Shown: positions 35,074-43,398, counted from the stretch's first letter. The stretch is 64,000 bases of DNA from Streptomyces sp. Tue6028 (GCF_002300165.1 NZ_MLCE01000021.1:491524-555523), one strand, 5' to 3'. Notes: generated by a model from the letters alone, not told the origin. Numbers and translations: made by a program.

Positions 35074-35151
35074 CCCCCTCCGCGAACCCCACGAGTTCCG
35101 CGAGCTCCGGAGTTCGGCGAAATCAACCCGAGTTCCGCGCGTACTCGGACC

Positions 35152-35186
35152 GAAGGCCCCCGGCGTTGTCCGCCCCGGGGGCCTTC
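35152..35186 (+). terminator. Hairpin terminator after the MFS gene
   Basis: A perfect 12-bp stem GAAGGCCCCCGG / CCGGGGGCCTTC with an 11-nt loop is followed by a short pyrimidine run. Confidence 0.75.
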
Positions 35187-35280
35187 TCCCGTCTCCGGCG
35201 CCGGGCCCGCGACGGACCGGTCGCTCCGGCCCCGGCCCGCGACGGGCCGGGTGTTCCGGCGCCGGGCGACGGCCGCGGCG

Positions 35281-35751
35281 ATGTCAGTGCCGCGTGCCAC
35301 CATCGGGAGCGTGGACAGGATGCGGCAGCTGCGGCTGGCCAAGGATGCGATGGACCGGGACTGGGCCGAGCCCGGCCTCGATCTCGACGCGCTGGCCGCG
35401 CACGCCGGGTACTCGCGCTATCACTTCATCCGCGCCTTCAAGGCGGTGTACGGCGAGACGCCCGGCCAGTATCTGACGCACCGCCGCATCGAGCGGGCGG
35501 AGGAGATGCTGCGCACGGCGAACCTCTCGGTCACCGACATCTGCCACCTGGTCGGGTTCAGCAGCCTCGGCACCTTCTCGGCGAGCTTCAAGACGTGGAC
35601 CGGACTGACACCGAGCGAGTACCGCGCGAAGCACGTGCGGAAGGGGGCCGCCCTCATCCCCGGCTGCTACGCCATGTTGTGGGCGGGCGGCTTCCGGCGC
35701 AGGGCCGCTTCCCCGTCCGCCGAGGACCGCAACTCTGAAGAAGCACCCTGA
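35281..35751 (+). CDS. Short AraC-family regulator
   Basis: The 156-residue protein is little more than an AraC-type DNA-binding domain: GLDLDALAAHAGYSRYHFIR is the first helix-turn-helix and LSVTDICHLVGFSSLGTFSA the second, ending in the family TGLTPSEYR motif. There is no large sensory domain. The start is uncertain: ATG 35281 is used, but ATG 35320 has a GGGAG about 10 nt upstream. A VOC-family gene follows 74 bp downstream, a pairing common in actinobacteria. Confidence 0.85.
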   Translation: MSVPRATIGSVDRMRQLRLAKDAMDRDWAEPGLDLDALAAHAGYSRYHFIRAFKAVYGETPGQYLTHRRIERAEEMLRTANLSVTDICHLVGFSSLGTFSASFKTWTGLTPSEYRAKHVRKGAALIPGCYAMLWAGGFRRRAASPSAEDRNSEEAP

Positions 35752-35825
35752 GCCGGCCCGCGCCTACGGTGGCGAGCAGGAGCTGGTGCCGGACGGGCAG
35801 CAGTGGACGACAGGAGAGCAGAGCC

Positions 35826-36263
35826 ATGATCAAGGGCCTGGGCATCACCACCGTCTGGACGTTCGACCAGGAGCGGACCAAGGCCTTCTTCACCGAGAAG
35901 CTCGACTTCGAGGTGCGTAACGACCTGGCCATGGGGTCCATGCGGTGGATCACCGTGGGGGCCAAGGACCAGCCGGACGTCGAGCTCGCGCTGATGAGCC
36001 TGGACGGCCCGGGGCTCGACCCGGAGTCCGCGGAGGCGCTGAAGAAGCTGGTCGGCAAGGGCGCGCTGGGCGCAGGCGCCTTCCGTACCGACGACTGCCG
36101 CGGTGACTACGAGAAGTTCAAGGCGCGCGGAGTGGAGTTCCTCCAGGACCCCCAGGAGCGGCCGTACGGAATCGAGGCGATCTTCCGCGACGACAACGGC
36201 AACTGGTACTCGCTCACCCAGCGCAGCGAGGAGCTCGACTTCTCGAAGGACTTCGGCTGCTGA
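35826..36263 (+). CDS. VOC/glyoxalase-superfamily protein
   Basis: The 145-residue protein has the two beta-alpha-beta-beta-beta modules of the vicinal oxygen chelate superfamily. Strand VWTFDQERTKAFFTEKLDFE opens the first, and a late acidic strand IFRDDNGNWYSLTQ supplies the typical terminal metal-binding Glu/Asp region. The substrate cannot be inferred. GGAG lies 10 nt before the ATG. It probably forms a unit with the upstream AraC regulator. Confidence 0.88.
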   Translation: MIKGLGITTVWTFDQERTKAFFTEKLDFEVRNDLAMGSMRWITVGAKDQPDVELALMSLDGPGLDPESAEALKKLVGKGALGAGAFRTDDCRGDYEKFKARGVEFLQDPQERPYGIEAIFRDDNGNWYSLTQRSEELDFSKDFGC

Positions 36264-36297
36264 GCGTGCCCCCGCGTGCCGCGACCGCCCCCGGTCG

Positions 36298-36327
36298 GTG
36301 AGGGTTTCGGGGCCGCCGGACCCTCAC
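36298..36327. terminator. Convergent hairpin between VOC and cseC
   Basis: GTGAGGGT and ACCCTCAC form an 8-bp stem extended by further GC pairs. It overlaps the cseC stop codon and could end transcription from both sides. Confidence 0.55.
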
Positions 36328-37910
36328 TTGCCGGAGGCCGACGGCAGCATGGGATAGCTCCCGGTGTTCGTCGGGGCGTGCTCCGGCAGCCACAGCACCG
36401 CGACCGCACCCTCCGCGGGCACCTCGTCCGGAGCCCCGGCGGGCCGTACGTTGCGGAACGTCAGCCGGGCCCCGAGCACCCGGGCCTGCCCCGCGGCGAT
36501 CGTGAGGCCCAGCCCGTGCCCATGGCCGGCGCGGTCGGTGCTGCCGGTACGGAAGCGGCTCGGGCCCTCGGCGAGGAGCTTCTCCGGGAAGCCGGGGCCG
36601 TGGTCGCGGACACGGATGACACGGCCCTCGACCGTGACCTCGACGGGCGGCCTGCCATGCCGGGAGGCGTTCGCGAGGAGGTTGAACAGGACGCGCTCCA
36701 GGCGCCGCGGGTCGGTCGTGACCTCCGACTCGTGGACCACGCGCACCTCGACGCCCGCGTCCTTGGCGGCCACGCGGCGCGTGACGAACTCGCCGAGCAT
36801 GATGTCCTGCAGCTCGGCCCGCTCGGAGGCGCCGTCGAGGCGGGCGACCTCCAGGACGTCCTCGACGAGCGTGCGCATGGCCTGCGCCCGGTCCCGGACG
36901 AGTTCGGTGGGACGGCCGGGCGGCAGCAGCTCCGCCGCCGTCAGCAGCCCGGTCACCGGCGTGCGCAGCTCGTGGGCGATGTCGGCGGTCACCCGGCGCT
37001 CCGCCTCGATGCGCTGCTGGAGCGCGTCCGCCATCGCGTCGACGGCCCGCGCCAGGTCGTCGGTCTCGTCGCGCACGACACCGCCGATCGCGTCCCGCAC
37101 CCGCACGTCGGTGTCGCCCTTGGCGACCTGGTTCGCGGCGGCCGCGGCCTTGCGCAGCCGGCGCGACAGCTGGCCGCCGATGAGTACGCCGAGCGCGCTG
37201 CCGCCGAACACGACCGCGATGGACCCGATGATCAGGGCCTGGTCGAGGTCCTTCATGACGTCCGCGTTGCGGTCGGTGAACCGCTCGTGCCAGGACAGCA
37301 CCCGGCCGTCCCTGAGCGGTACGGCGGCCCAGATGTCGGGCACCCCGTGCGTGCCCTCGGAGATGTAGGTGGCCCGCCGGCCGTGCGAGACGCTCTCCAG
37401 CAGGTCAGCGGGGATGGACGGATCGTCGATCTTGGCCCCGAAGGGCGGTGGCCGGCCGGGTCCGTACATGCGCTGGGCGAGCTGGATGCGCTCGTCCGCG
37501 AGGTCCCGCGAGTTGTCGAGCATCGACACCCGGGCCGCGTTGTGCACGACCAGGCTCAGCGCGATCGCGACGAGTGCGCCGACCAGGGCGATCGCCGTGC
37601 TCAGCTTCCAGCGGATGCCGGTACGGATGTTCGTGCCCGAGTCGGAGCCGTCGTCGGCGGCACCGCCGGGACGCGGTCGCACGCCCGCATCCGTCCGTGC
37701 GCCCGGAACCGGGCCCGCACCCGTCCGTACGCCCGGAACCGCGCCGGTACCCGTCCGTGCGCCCGGAACCGGGCCCGCACCCGTCCGTACGCCCGGAACC
37801 GCGCCGGTACCCGTCCGTGCGCCCGGAACCGGGCCCGCATCCGTCCGTTTGCCCGGAACCGGGCGCCCGGCCGGCCCACCGGACCCCGGACGCCGAAATA
37901 TCCCCCGCAT
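36324..37910 (-). CDS. cseC: Sensor histidine kinase CseC of the cell-envelope stress system
   Basis: The 528-residue kinase has two membrane helices (about 103-123 and 226-247) bounding an extracytoplasmic sensor domain. A HAMP domain, a HisKA box with His313 (IAHELRTPVTG) and a HATPase_c domain (NLLANASRHG, DHGPGFPEKLL, GHGLGLTIA) follow. It senses envelope damage and phosphorylates CseB, which activates sigE. The cytoplasmic N-terminus carries six 10-residue PVPGARTGTG-like repeats (residues 17-76) from 30-bp DNA repeats. It begins 8 nt after the cseB stop, in the usual sigE-cseA-cseB-cseC order. Confidence 0.93.
   Translation of the reverse strand: MRGIFRRPGSGGPAGRPVPGKRTDAGPVPGARTGTGAVPGVRTGAGPVPGARTGTGAVPGVRTGAGPVPGARTDAGVRPRPGGAADDGSDSGTNIRTGIRWKLSTAIALVGALVAIALSLVVHNAARVSMLDNSRDLADERIQLAQRMYGPGRPPPFGAKIDDPSIPADLLESVSHGRRATYISEGTHGVPDIWAAVPLRDGRVLSWHERFTDRNADVMKDLDQALIIGSIAVVFGGSALGVLIGGQLSRRLRKAAAAANQVAKGDTDVRVRDAIGGVVRDETDDLARAVDAMADALQQRIEAERRVTADIAHELRTPVTGLLTAAELLPPGRPTELVRDRAQAMRTLVEDVLEVARLDGASERAELQDIMLGEFVTRRVAAKDAGVEVRVVHESEVTTDPRRLERVLFNLLANASRHGRPPVEVTVEGRVIRVRDHGPGFPEKLLAEGPSRFRTGSTDRAGHGHGLGLTIAAGQARVLGARLTFRNVRPAGAPDEVPAEGAVAVLWLPEHAPTNTGSYPMLPSASGK
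37687..37866. repeat. Six in-frame 30-bp tandem repeats in cseC
   Basis: Six contiguous 30-bp units (core CCGTCCGTACGCCCGGAACC) alternate between two subtypes, giving a 60-bp higher-order period. They encode a Pro/Gly/Arg/Thr-rich N-terminal extension. Confidence 0.92.
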
Positions 37911-37918
37911 ATCCCTGC

Positions 37919-38626
37919 TCAGGCCTTCAACTTGTAGCCGAAGCCACGGACCGTCTCGATCCGGTCCTGGCCGATCTTCGTACGCAGCCGCTGCACGTGC
38001 ACGTCGACGACGCGGGTGTCACCGCCCCAGCCGTAGTCCCACACGCGTTCGAGCAGCTTGTCGCGGCTCAGCACCGTACCCGGCGCGGCGGAGAACTCCA
38101 GCAGCAGCCGCATCTCGGTGGGCGTCAGCGCCACGTGCGCACCGCTCCTGCGCACCTCCATGCCCTCGGTGTCGATCTCCAGATCACCGAAGGCGAGGAC
38201 CCCGCCGTCCACCGGGGCCGGCTCGTCGGCCGCCGCGCCCCGCCCGCCGTTGGCGTGCCCGAAGCGGCGCAGCACCGCGCGGATACGGGCGACCAGAACG
38301 GCCCCGTCGAAGGGCTTGGTCACATAGTCGTCGGCGCCGGCCTCCAGGCCGAGCACGACGTCGATCGAGTCGGCGCGCGCGGACAGCATGATCACGGGGA
38401 CGGTCGACTCGTCCCGGATGCGGCGGCACAGCGAGACGCCGTCGAGCCCGGGGACCATCACGTCCAGCAGGGCGATGTCCGGGCGGTCGGCACGGAAAGC
38501 CTCCAGGCCCGACAGCCCGTCGGGCATGGCGGTCACCGCGAAGCCGTCGCGCTCCAGGGCGAGTTGCGTGGCCTCCCGGATGACGTCGTCGTCCTCGACG
38601 AACAGGACGTGGGTCTGCTCTGCCAT
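37919..38626 (-). CDS. cseB: OmpR-family response regulator CseB
   Basis: The 235-residue regulator has a receiver domain with acidic pocket EDDD (11-14), phospho-acceptor Asp55 (ALLDVMVPG) and Lys in YVTKPFDGA. A C-terminal winged helix follows (LTPTEMRLLLEF, RVVDVHVQRLRTKIG, TVRGFGYKL). In Streptomyces CseB-P is required to transcribe the sigE promoter. It sits between cseA and cseC in the operon. Confidence 0.95.
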   Translation of the reverse strand: MAEQTHVLFVEDDDVIREATQLALERDGFAVTAMPDGLSGLEAFRADRPDIALLDVMVPGLDGVSLCRRIRDESTVPVIMLSARADSIDVVLGLEAGADDYVTKPFDGAVLVARIRAVLRRFGHANGGRGAAADEPAPVDGGVLAFGDLEIDTEGMEVRRSGAHVALTPTEMRLLLEFSAAPGTVLSRDKLLERVWDYGWGGDTRVVDVHVQRLRTKIGQDRIETVRGFGYKLKA

Positions 38627-38636
38627 CCGTCTGCTC

Positions 38637-39287
38637 TCAGTTCGCCTCGGGCGAGGGCGAGTCGGCGCCGCCCACCGCGTTGCTGTAGTCGTTGTGGATC
38701 CGGGACTCCTCGGTGAAGCGGGTCGCGGACCAGCCGTAGGTGATCACTTCTTCGCTGGAGGGGTACGACACCGGGTCGCCCTTCTCGTACAGCTGCTGGG
38801 TGACCACCAGATCGCCGCGGTCTATCTCCGCGTAGACCGGCGGCTCCTCGGCCTTGAACACATTCTGGTACCTGCCGTTGGCCTCGCGGTACACGTACGA
38901 GCCGATGCCGACGGCGTCGCCGCAGGTCATCACGTTGACCACGACGTCGTTCGAGGAGCTTTTGGTGAGGTTGCCGTACGACACGTCGACGGGGTACTCG
39001 TCGCCGACGCACGGCTTCAGGTCGCGCTTGACCGCCGCGCTGACCCCCGGGTCGTTCTTGACCAGCCGGACGGCGTCGACGCGCCGTGCCGCCTTGCTCG
39101 GCGAGGCGGCGGCCGTGGGCGTGGCCGCGCCCTTCGCGACGGCGTCGCCGCCCGCCGGGCCCTCGTCGCGGGCGCCGGTGCCACCGGTGGCGCAGGCGCT
39201 CACGAAAAGGCCGAGGGCGGTGAGCACGGCCGTGGCCGTACTCCCCGCCTTCAGGACCTGACTGGCCCGACTTTCTAGGCCGCGCAA
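38637..39287 (-). CDS. cseA: Lipoprotein CseA, negative modulator of the sigE system
   Basis: The 216-residue product has a lipoprotein signal (hydrophobic stretch to LFVSAC; lipobox Cys32) and an extracytoplasmic domain, as in CseA, whose loss raises sigE expression in S. coelicolor. The start is the rare TTG at 39287, within the last codons of sigE (13-nt overlap), with GAGGAG 8 nt upstream. No ATG or GTG start would keep the signal peptide. The order sigE-cseA-cseB-cseC supports the name. Confidence 0.9.
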   Translation of the reverse strand: MRGLESRASQVLKAGSTATAVLTALGLFVSACATGGTGARDEGPAGGDAVAKGAATPTAAASPSKAARRVDAVRLVKNDPGVSAAVKRDLKPCVGDEYPVDVSYGNLTKSSSNDVVVNVMTCGDAVGIGSYVYREANGRYQNVFKAEEPPVYAEIDRGDLVVTQQLYEKGDPVSYPSSEEVITYGWSATRFTEESRIHNDYSNAVGGADSPSPEAN

Positions 39288-39826
39288 CGCTCCCGCTCCT
39301 CACCCGGTTCGAGCGCGCGGGCACCGCGCTCCGCGAGGTCGCGGCTCTCCAGCTCCTCGCGGAGCCGGGCCAGCGCCCGGTGCAGCGTGCTCTTGACCGT
39401 TCCGGCCGACATGCCGAGGGCGGCGGCCGTCTCCTCCGTGGACATCTGCTCCCAGTGTCGCAGCACCACGACACTGCGTTGCTTGGGAGCGAGAACCTTC
39501 ATGATGTCCATCAGCAGCGCGCGGTCCGCGTGCTGCTCGGTGGAGTCCTCGACGCTGGCGTCCGGAAGCTGCTCGGTGGGCACCTCTTCGAGCTTGCGGG
39601 CCCGCCACCACTCGGTCCGGGTGTTGATCATGACGCGGCGCAGGTAGGCGTCGGCCAGCCGCTTGTCCGCGATGCCGTCCCAGCGGCCGTACGTCCGCAC
39701 GAGCGCGGTCTGCAGCAGATCCTGCGCGTCGACCGGGTCGGGGACCAGGCGGCGGGCACTGCGCAGCAGCGCGTCCTGCCGGGTACGGACGTACTCCTCG
39801 AATTCGAGCACCTCGCCCTGCGCCAT
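39275..39826 (-). CDS. sigE: ECF RNA polymerase sigma factor SigE
   Basis: The 183-residue protein has sigma regions 2 (EYVRTRQDALLRSARRLV, VDAQDLLQTALVRTYGRW) and 4 (LAPKQRSVVVLRHWEQMSTE, AGTVKSTLHRALARLREEL) separated by a short linker. It closely matches my memory of S. coelicolor SigE and heads the cseABC operon. It directs transcription of cell-wall maintenance genes under envelope stress. GGAGG lies upstream of the ATG at 39826. There is no anti-sigma factor gene; control is through CseB/CseC. Confidence 0.96.
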   Translation of the reverse strand: MAQGEVLEFEEYVRTRQDALLRSARRLVPDPVDAQDLLQTALVRTYGRWDGIADKRLADAYLRRVMINTRTEWWRARKLEEVPTEQLPDASVEDSTEQHADRALLMDIMKVLAPKQRSVVVLRHWEQMSTEETAAALGMSAGTVKSTLHRALARLREELESRDLAERGARALEPGEERERCAA

Positions 39827-39949
39827 GATCAACCGCCTCCATCCCCGTTTCCGACCTGCCTGCTGCCGGTTGTCCGTCTGCTGTCGCACCGCCTGCGTGC
39901 CGCGGTCTGTGCGGCCGCTCCTGCGGTACGGCAATGAAGCTACGGAGGC

Positions 39950-39966
39950 GTTGTCACGGGGTTGTC
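39950..39966 (-). promoter_or_regulatory. Direct repeat upstream of sigE, candidate CseB site
   Basis: GTTGTC occurs at 39950-39955 and 39961-39966, an 11-bp period (GACAAC on the sigE strand), within a larger GGACAACCCCGTGACAACGC. One-turn direct repeats are typical for OmpR-family regulators. The distance to the sigE start is about 125 bp. Confidence 0.4.
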
Positions 39967-40079
39967 CGAGACAGCCTGCGGCAAGCAATCGGCTGTCCGT
40001 CGGTTGTGTAACGGATGTAGGCGCGGGGTAAGAGAGAGGCTGCTTTCTGCCCGTACTGGTCCCGTTGTGGGTGTTTTTG

Positions 40080-40988
40080 TCAGGTCAGGGGGAGTCGATA
40101 CAGAGCGCCGGGGAGCGGCTCCACCAGTCCGTCGGCGACGAGCCCGTCGAGCGCGCGCGCCCGCTGCACCGGTTCGCCCCACACACGGTCAAGTGCCGCC
40201 TGCGGCACGGGCGCGACCGCTTCCCGCAGTACGGCGAGCAGCTTTCCGCGCACCTGCCGGTCCGTTCCGGCGTACGTCTGACCGCGCCGGGGCGGGCCCT
40301 GGTGCTCCGGCTTGCCCGCCAGCTGCCACGCGCACTGCGCGGCGATGGGGCAGCGGTGACAGGTCTCGTTCTTCGCCGTGCAGACGAGCGCGCCGAGTTC
40401 CATGGAGGCGGCAGCCCAGCGGGACGCCGTGTGCTGGTCCTCGGGCAGCAGCGCCCGCGCGAGCTTGCGCTCGGCCGCGGTGGTGGCGTTCGGCGGGTAC
40501 TGGACGCCGGTGACGGCCCGCGCGAACACCCGTCGCACATTCGTGTCCAGCACGGCGTGCCGCTGGCCGTAGGCGAATGACGCGACCGCCGCCGCCGTGT
40601 ACTCCCCGATGCCGGGCAGTGCCAGCAGCTGGGCGTGCTCCGCCGGTACGTCGCCGCCGTGCCGCTCCGTTATGGCCACTGCGGCGCCGTGCAGGCGCAG
40701 CGCGCGTCGTGGGTAGCCGAGCCGTCCCCAGGCGCGGACGGCCTCTCCCGGGGCCTCCTTCGCCAGGTCGGCGGGGCGGGGCCAGCGGGCCAGCCACTGC
40801 TCGTACACGGGGAGTACGCGGTTGACCGGGGTCTGCTGGAGCATGAACTCGCTGACCATCACTCCCCAGGGACCGGCGTCGGGGCGCCGCCACGGGAGGT
40901 CACGGGCGTGCTCGTCGAACCAGGCGATGACGGGTGCGTGGAGCGTCTCGCCGGAGGCGTTCTGGGTGGGTTTGGTGGGTGCAGTCAT
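40080..40988 (-). CDS. mutY: A/G-specific adenine glycosylase
   Basis: The 302-residue DNA repair glycosylase removes adenine mispaired with 8-oxoguanine. It shows the catalytic Glu47 (VSEFMLQQTP), the helix-hairpin-helix LPGIGEYTA (124-132), catalytic Asp148 (AVLDTNVRR) and a [4Fe-4S] cluster motif Cys203-X6-Cys210-X2-Cys213-X5-Cys219. The C-terminal part after the cluster is only about 80 residues, shorter than the full NUDIX-like 8-oxoG recognition domain of E. coli MutY. It lies upstream of sigE on the same strand, with a 253-bp gap. Confidence 0.93.
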   Translation of the reverse strand: MTAPTKPTQNASGETLHAPVIAWFDEHARDLPWRRPDAGPWGVMVSEFMLQQTPVNRVLPVYEQWLARWPRPADLAKEAPGEAVRAWGRLGYPRRALRLHGAAVAITERHGGDVPAEHAQLLALPGIGEYTAAAVASFAYGQRHAVLDTNVRRVFARAVTGVQYPPNATTAAERKLARALLPEDQHTASRWAAASMELGALVCTAKNETCHRCPIAAQCAWQLAGKPEHQGPPRRGQTYAGTDRQVRGKLLAVLREAVAPVPQAALDRVWGEPVQRARALDGLVADGLVEPLPGALYRLPLT

Positions 40989-41208
40989 GGCTCTGTCGAT
41001 CCTGCCAGATCTTTGCAGCCCGTCCGGCGATTGAGCGCGGGCCCGTCCGGGCCGTCACGGTGTCCGGGCACGAAGTCCGCAGGTACCGGACGGGTGGGGG
41101 CGGAGGGGGTGAAAACTCGCCGTGTCCCGGGATGATGATCCGGAAAAGTTGCCGACAGGGCGGCGGGTGCGGCAAGCCGCGGCGCCGATCTCTCGTACAG
41201 TTTGCGCC

Positions 41209-42045
41209 GTGGGATCTCTGCGCAATCCTGTCGGGCCGCTTCCCTCCACCATCTACTGGCGTCGGAGGGCCGTTCTGCTGTCTGTGGTAGCGCTGTTGGC
41301 GTTGCTCATCGTGTGGGTGGTCGGTTCCGGAGGCGGAGGCGGAAAGCACGACAACGGCGGGTCCAACGGCAAGAACCCCGCGCCCACCATCACTCCCGGC
41401 CCCTCCGGTTCGGGTCCCGCGATCAGCCAACACCCGGGCGGGCGCGACGAGTCGAGCGGTAGCGGTAGCGGCGGCGGCGACGAGGGCGGCGACGGTGACG
41501 GCGACGCGAGCGGCGGCGGTTCGGCCGGCGGTGCCGGTTCCGGCGGCTCCGAGGAGAGCGGCGGCGGGACCGGAGGCGGCTCGGACGACGGGTCCAAGAA
41601 CGGCGGCGGGTCGGGGGACCGGCTCCCGGCCGGCTCCACGCTCCCCAACTGCACACCCGGCAACGTGAAGTTGACGCTGCACAGCGAGCACAACAGCTAC
41701 GCCCCCGACGAGACCCCCACGGTCGATCTCATCGCCAAGAACTCCTCGGGCAGCGCCTGCAAGCTCGATCTCGGCCCCGAGAACACCGTGCTGACGATCA
41801 CTCAGGCCGGGAGCGACGACGACATCTGGTCCTCGGACGACTGCCCGAAGGGCGGCGGCAGCCAGTTGTACCGCGTGCCCGCCGACGACCAGGTGATCTA
41901 CAAGGTGAAGTGGGACCGCAAGGCCAGCGCCCCCGAGTGCGCCACGCCTCCGGCGGGTTCGGCGTCCGCGGGCACGTACCTGGTGGAGGCGAAGGCGCCC
42001 GGACTGGTCAAGGCGCAGACGTCGTTCGTCCTGGCCAAGGACTGA
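41209..42045 (+). CDS. Membrane-anchored protein with Gly/Ser-rich linker and extracytoplasmic domain
   Basis: The 278-residue product has a short basic N-terminus (YWRRR), one membrane helix (about residues 25-42), a 100-residue Gly/Ser/Asp-rich linker, and a C-terminal 130-residue beta-rich domain with four cysteines (PNCTPGNVKLTLHSEHNSY, then PTVDLIAKNSSGSACKLDLG). The last domain resembles the Ig-like BsuPI-type fold, but I am not sure. The GTG start lies 7 nt after TACAGT (41196-41201), a leaderless configuration. The stop region is tandemly duplicated downstream. Confidence 0.75.
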   Translation: MGSLRNPVGPLPSTIYWRRRAVLLSVVALLALLIVWVVGSGGGGGKHDNGGSNGKNPAPTITPGPSGSGPAISQHPGGRDESSGSGSGGGDEGGDGDGDASGGGSAGGAGSGGSEESGGGTGGGSDDGSKNGGGSGDRLPAGSTLPNCTPGNVKLTLHSEHNSYAPDETPTVDLIAKNSSGSACKLDLGPENTVLTITQAGSDDDIWSSDDCPKGGGSQLYRVPADDQVIYKVKWDRKASAPECATPPAGSASAGTYLVEAKAPGLVKAQTSFVLAKD

Positions 42046-42082
42046 CCGAGGGCTGAGCGAGGGCTGAGCGAGGACTGGGCCC
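42039..42082. repeat. Four 11-bp tandem repeats, three carrying TGA
   Basis: GGACTGACCGA (with the gene stop), then two copies of GGGCTGAGCGA and GGACTGGGCCC follow each other. With an 11-bp period the three TGA triplets fall in all three frames. Confidence 0.85.
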
Positions 42083-42252
42083 GGGAGTTCGGCGCGAGTG
42101 TCGAGCCCGGGCGCGGCACCCGGCTCGCGCGCCGGCCCCGAGCGCTCAGGCCTCGGGCAGGCCGCCCAGACCCGGGGCTCGGCCCGCGGGCCGAAAAGAA
42201 GGGGCCGGCCCGAGCGGTGAAGAGCCGGAGGGCCGAGGGCCCGGCGATCCGG

Positions 42253-42272
42253 CGGTACGTCTGGACGTACCG
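42253..42272 (-). terminator. Hairpin downstream of disA built from its own 3' end
   Basis: CGGTACGTC (42253-42261) and GACGTACCG (42264-42272) form a perfect 9-bp stem with a 2-nt loop. The same 9 bp recur as the disA terminal codons at 42277-42285. Confidence 0.5.
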
Positions 42273-42273
42273 G

Positions 42274-43398
42274 CTAGACGTACCGCTCCAGGATCGACGA
42301 CTCGGCCAGGCGGGACAGGCCCTCCCGGACACTGCGCGCCCGCGCTTCGCCCACGCCGTCGACCGTCTGGAGGTCGTCCACGCTGGCCGCGAGCAGCTTC
42401 TGCAGCCCGCCGAAGTGCTCGACGAGCCGGTCGATGATCGCGCCGGGCAGCCGGGGCACCTTCGCGAGCAGCCGGAAGCCGCGCGGCGAGACCGCGGAGT
42501 CCAGCGCCTCGGGGGAGCCGGTGTAGCCCAACGCCCTCGCCACGGTGGAGAGTTCGAGGAGCTCCGCGTGGGTCAGCGCGTCCAGCTCGGACAGTGCCTC
42601 GTCGACCGTGCGGGAGCGCTTGGCGGTCGGCTCCGGCACGTAGTCCCGTACGACGAGCTCGCGCTCGGGCTCCACGCCCGCGATCAACTCGTCCAGCTGG
42701 AGCGCGAGAAGACGCCCGTCGGTGCCCAGTTCGACCACGTACTCGGCGATCTCGGTGGCGATGCGGCGGACCATCTCCAGGCGCTGGGCGACCGCCGAGA
42801 CGTCCCGGACGGTGACCAGGTCCTCGATCTCCAGCGCGGAGAGCGTGCCCGCGACCTCGTCGAGGCGGAGCTTGTAGCGCTCCAGGGTCGCGAGCGCCTG
42901 GTTGGCGCGGGAGAGGATCGCGGCGGAGTCCTCCAGGACCCGGCGCTGACCGTCGACGTACAGCGCGATCAGGCGCATCGACTGGGAGACCGAGACGACG
43001 GGGAAGCCGACCTGCTTGCTCACCCGGTCCGCGGTGCGGTGCCGCGTGCCCGTCTCCTCCGTGGGGATCGTCGGGTCGGGCACCAGCTGCACGCCCGCCC
43101 GGAGGATCTTGGTGATGTCCTTGTCGAGGACGATGCCGCCGTCGAGCTTGCACAGTTCGCGCAGCCGCGTGGCGGTGAATTCGACATCCAGGACAAAACC
43201 GCCCGTACACATCGCTTCGACGGTCTTGTCGGAGCCCAGCACGATGAGTCCGCCCGTGTTGCCGCGGAGAATCCGCTCGAGCCCGTCGCGCAGGGCCGTG
43301 CCGGGTGCCACGGCGCTCAGAGAGGCGCGCATCAGGCCATCGGCACCGGAGCTCCCACCGGACTTTCCGGGAGCTGCTGCCCGGTCGTTGGCTGCCAC
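42274..43398 (-). CDS. disA: DNA integrity scanning protein DisA (diadenylate cyclase)
   Basis: The 374-residue enzyme makes cyclic di-AMP. The N-terminal DAC domain has a KLDGGIVLD motif (Asp86-Gly-Gly in place of the usual DGA) and the RHR motif at 119-121. The C-terminal region has helix-hairpin-helix elements for branched DNA (LAKVPRLPGAIIDRLVEHFG and VDGVGEARARSVREGL). The GTG start has GGAGGAG upstream. It follows radA by 68 bp on the same strand; RadA/Sms binds and inhibits DisA in B. subtilis. Confidence 0.95.
   Translation of the reverse strand: MAANDRAAAPGKSGGSSGADGLMRASLSAVAPGTALRDGLERILRGNTGGLIVLGSDKTVEAMCTGGFVLDVEFTATRLRELCKLDGGIVLDKDITKILRAGVQLVPDPTIPTEETGTRHRTADRVSKQVGFPVVSVSQSMRLIALYVDGQRRVLEDSAAILSRANQALATLERYKLRLDEVAGTLSALEIEDLVTVRDVSAVAQRLEMVRRIATEIAEYVVELGTDGRLLALQLDELIAGVEPERELVVRDYVPEPTAKRSRTVDEALSELDALTHAELLELSTVARALGYTGSPEALDSAVSPRGFRLLAKVPRLPGAIIDRLVEHFGGLQKLLAASVDDLQTVDGVGEARARSVREGLSRLAESSILERYV

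Noticed and set aside
37687..37866. 30-bp repeats resembling a small CRISPR array
   Set aside because: The units are contiguous without unique spacers, and they keep the reading frame of cseC.
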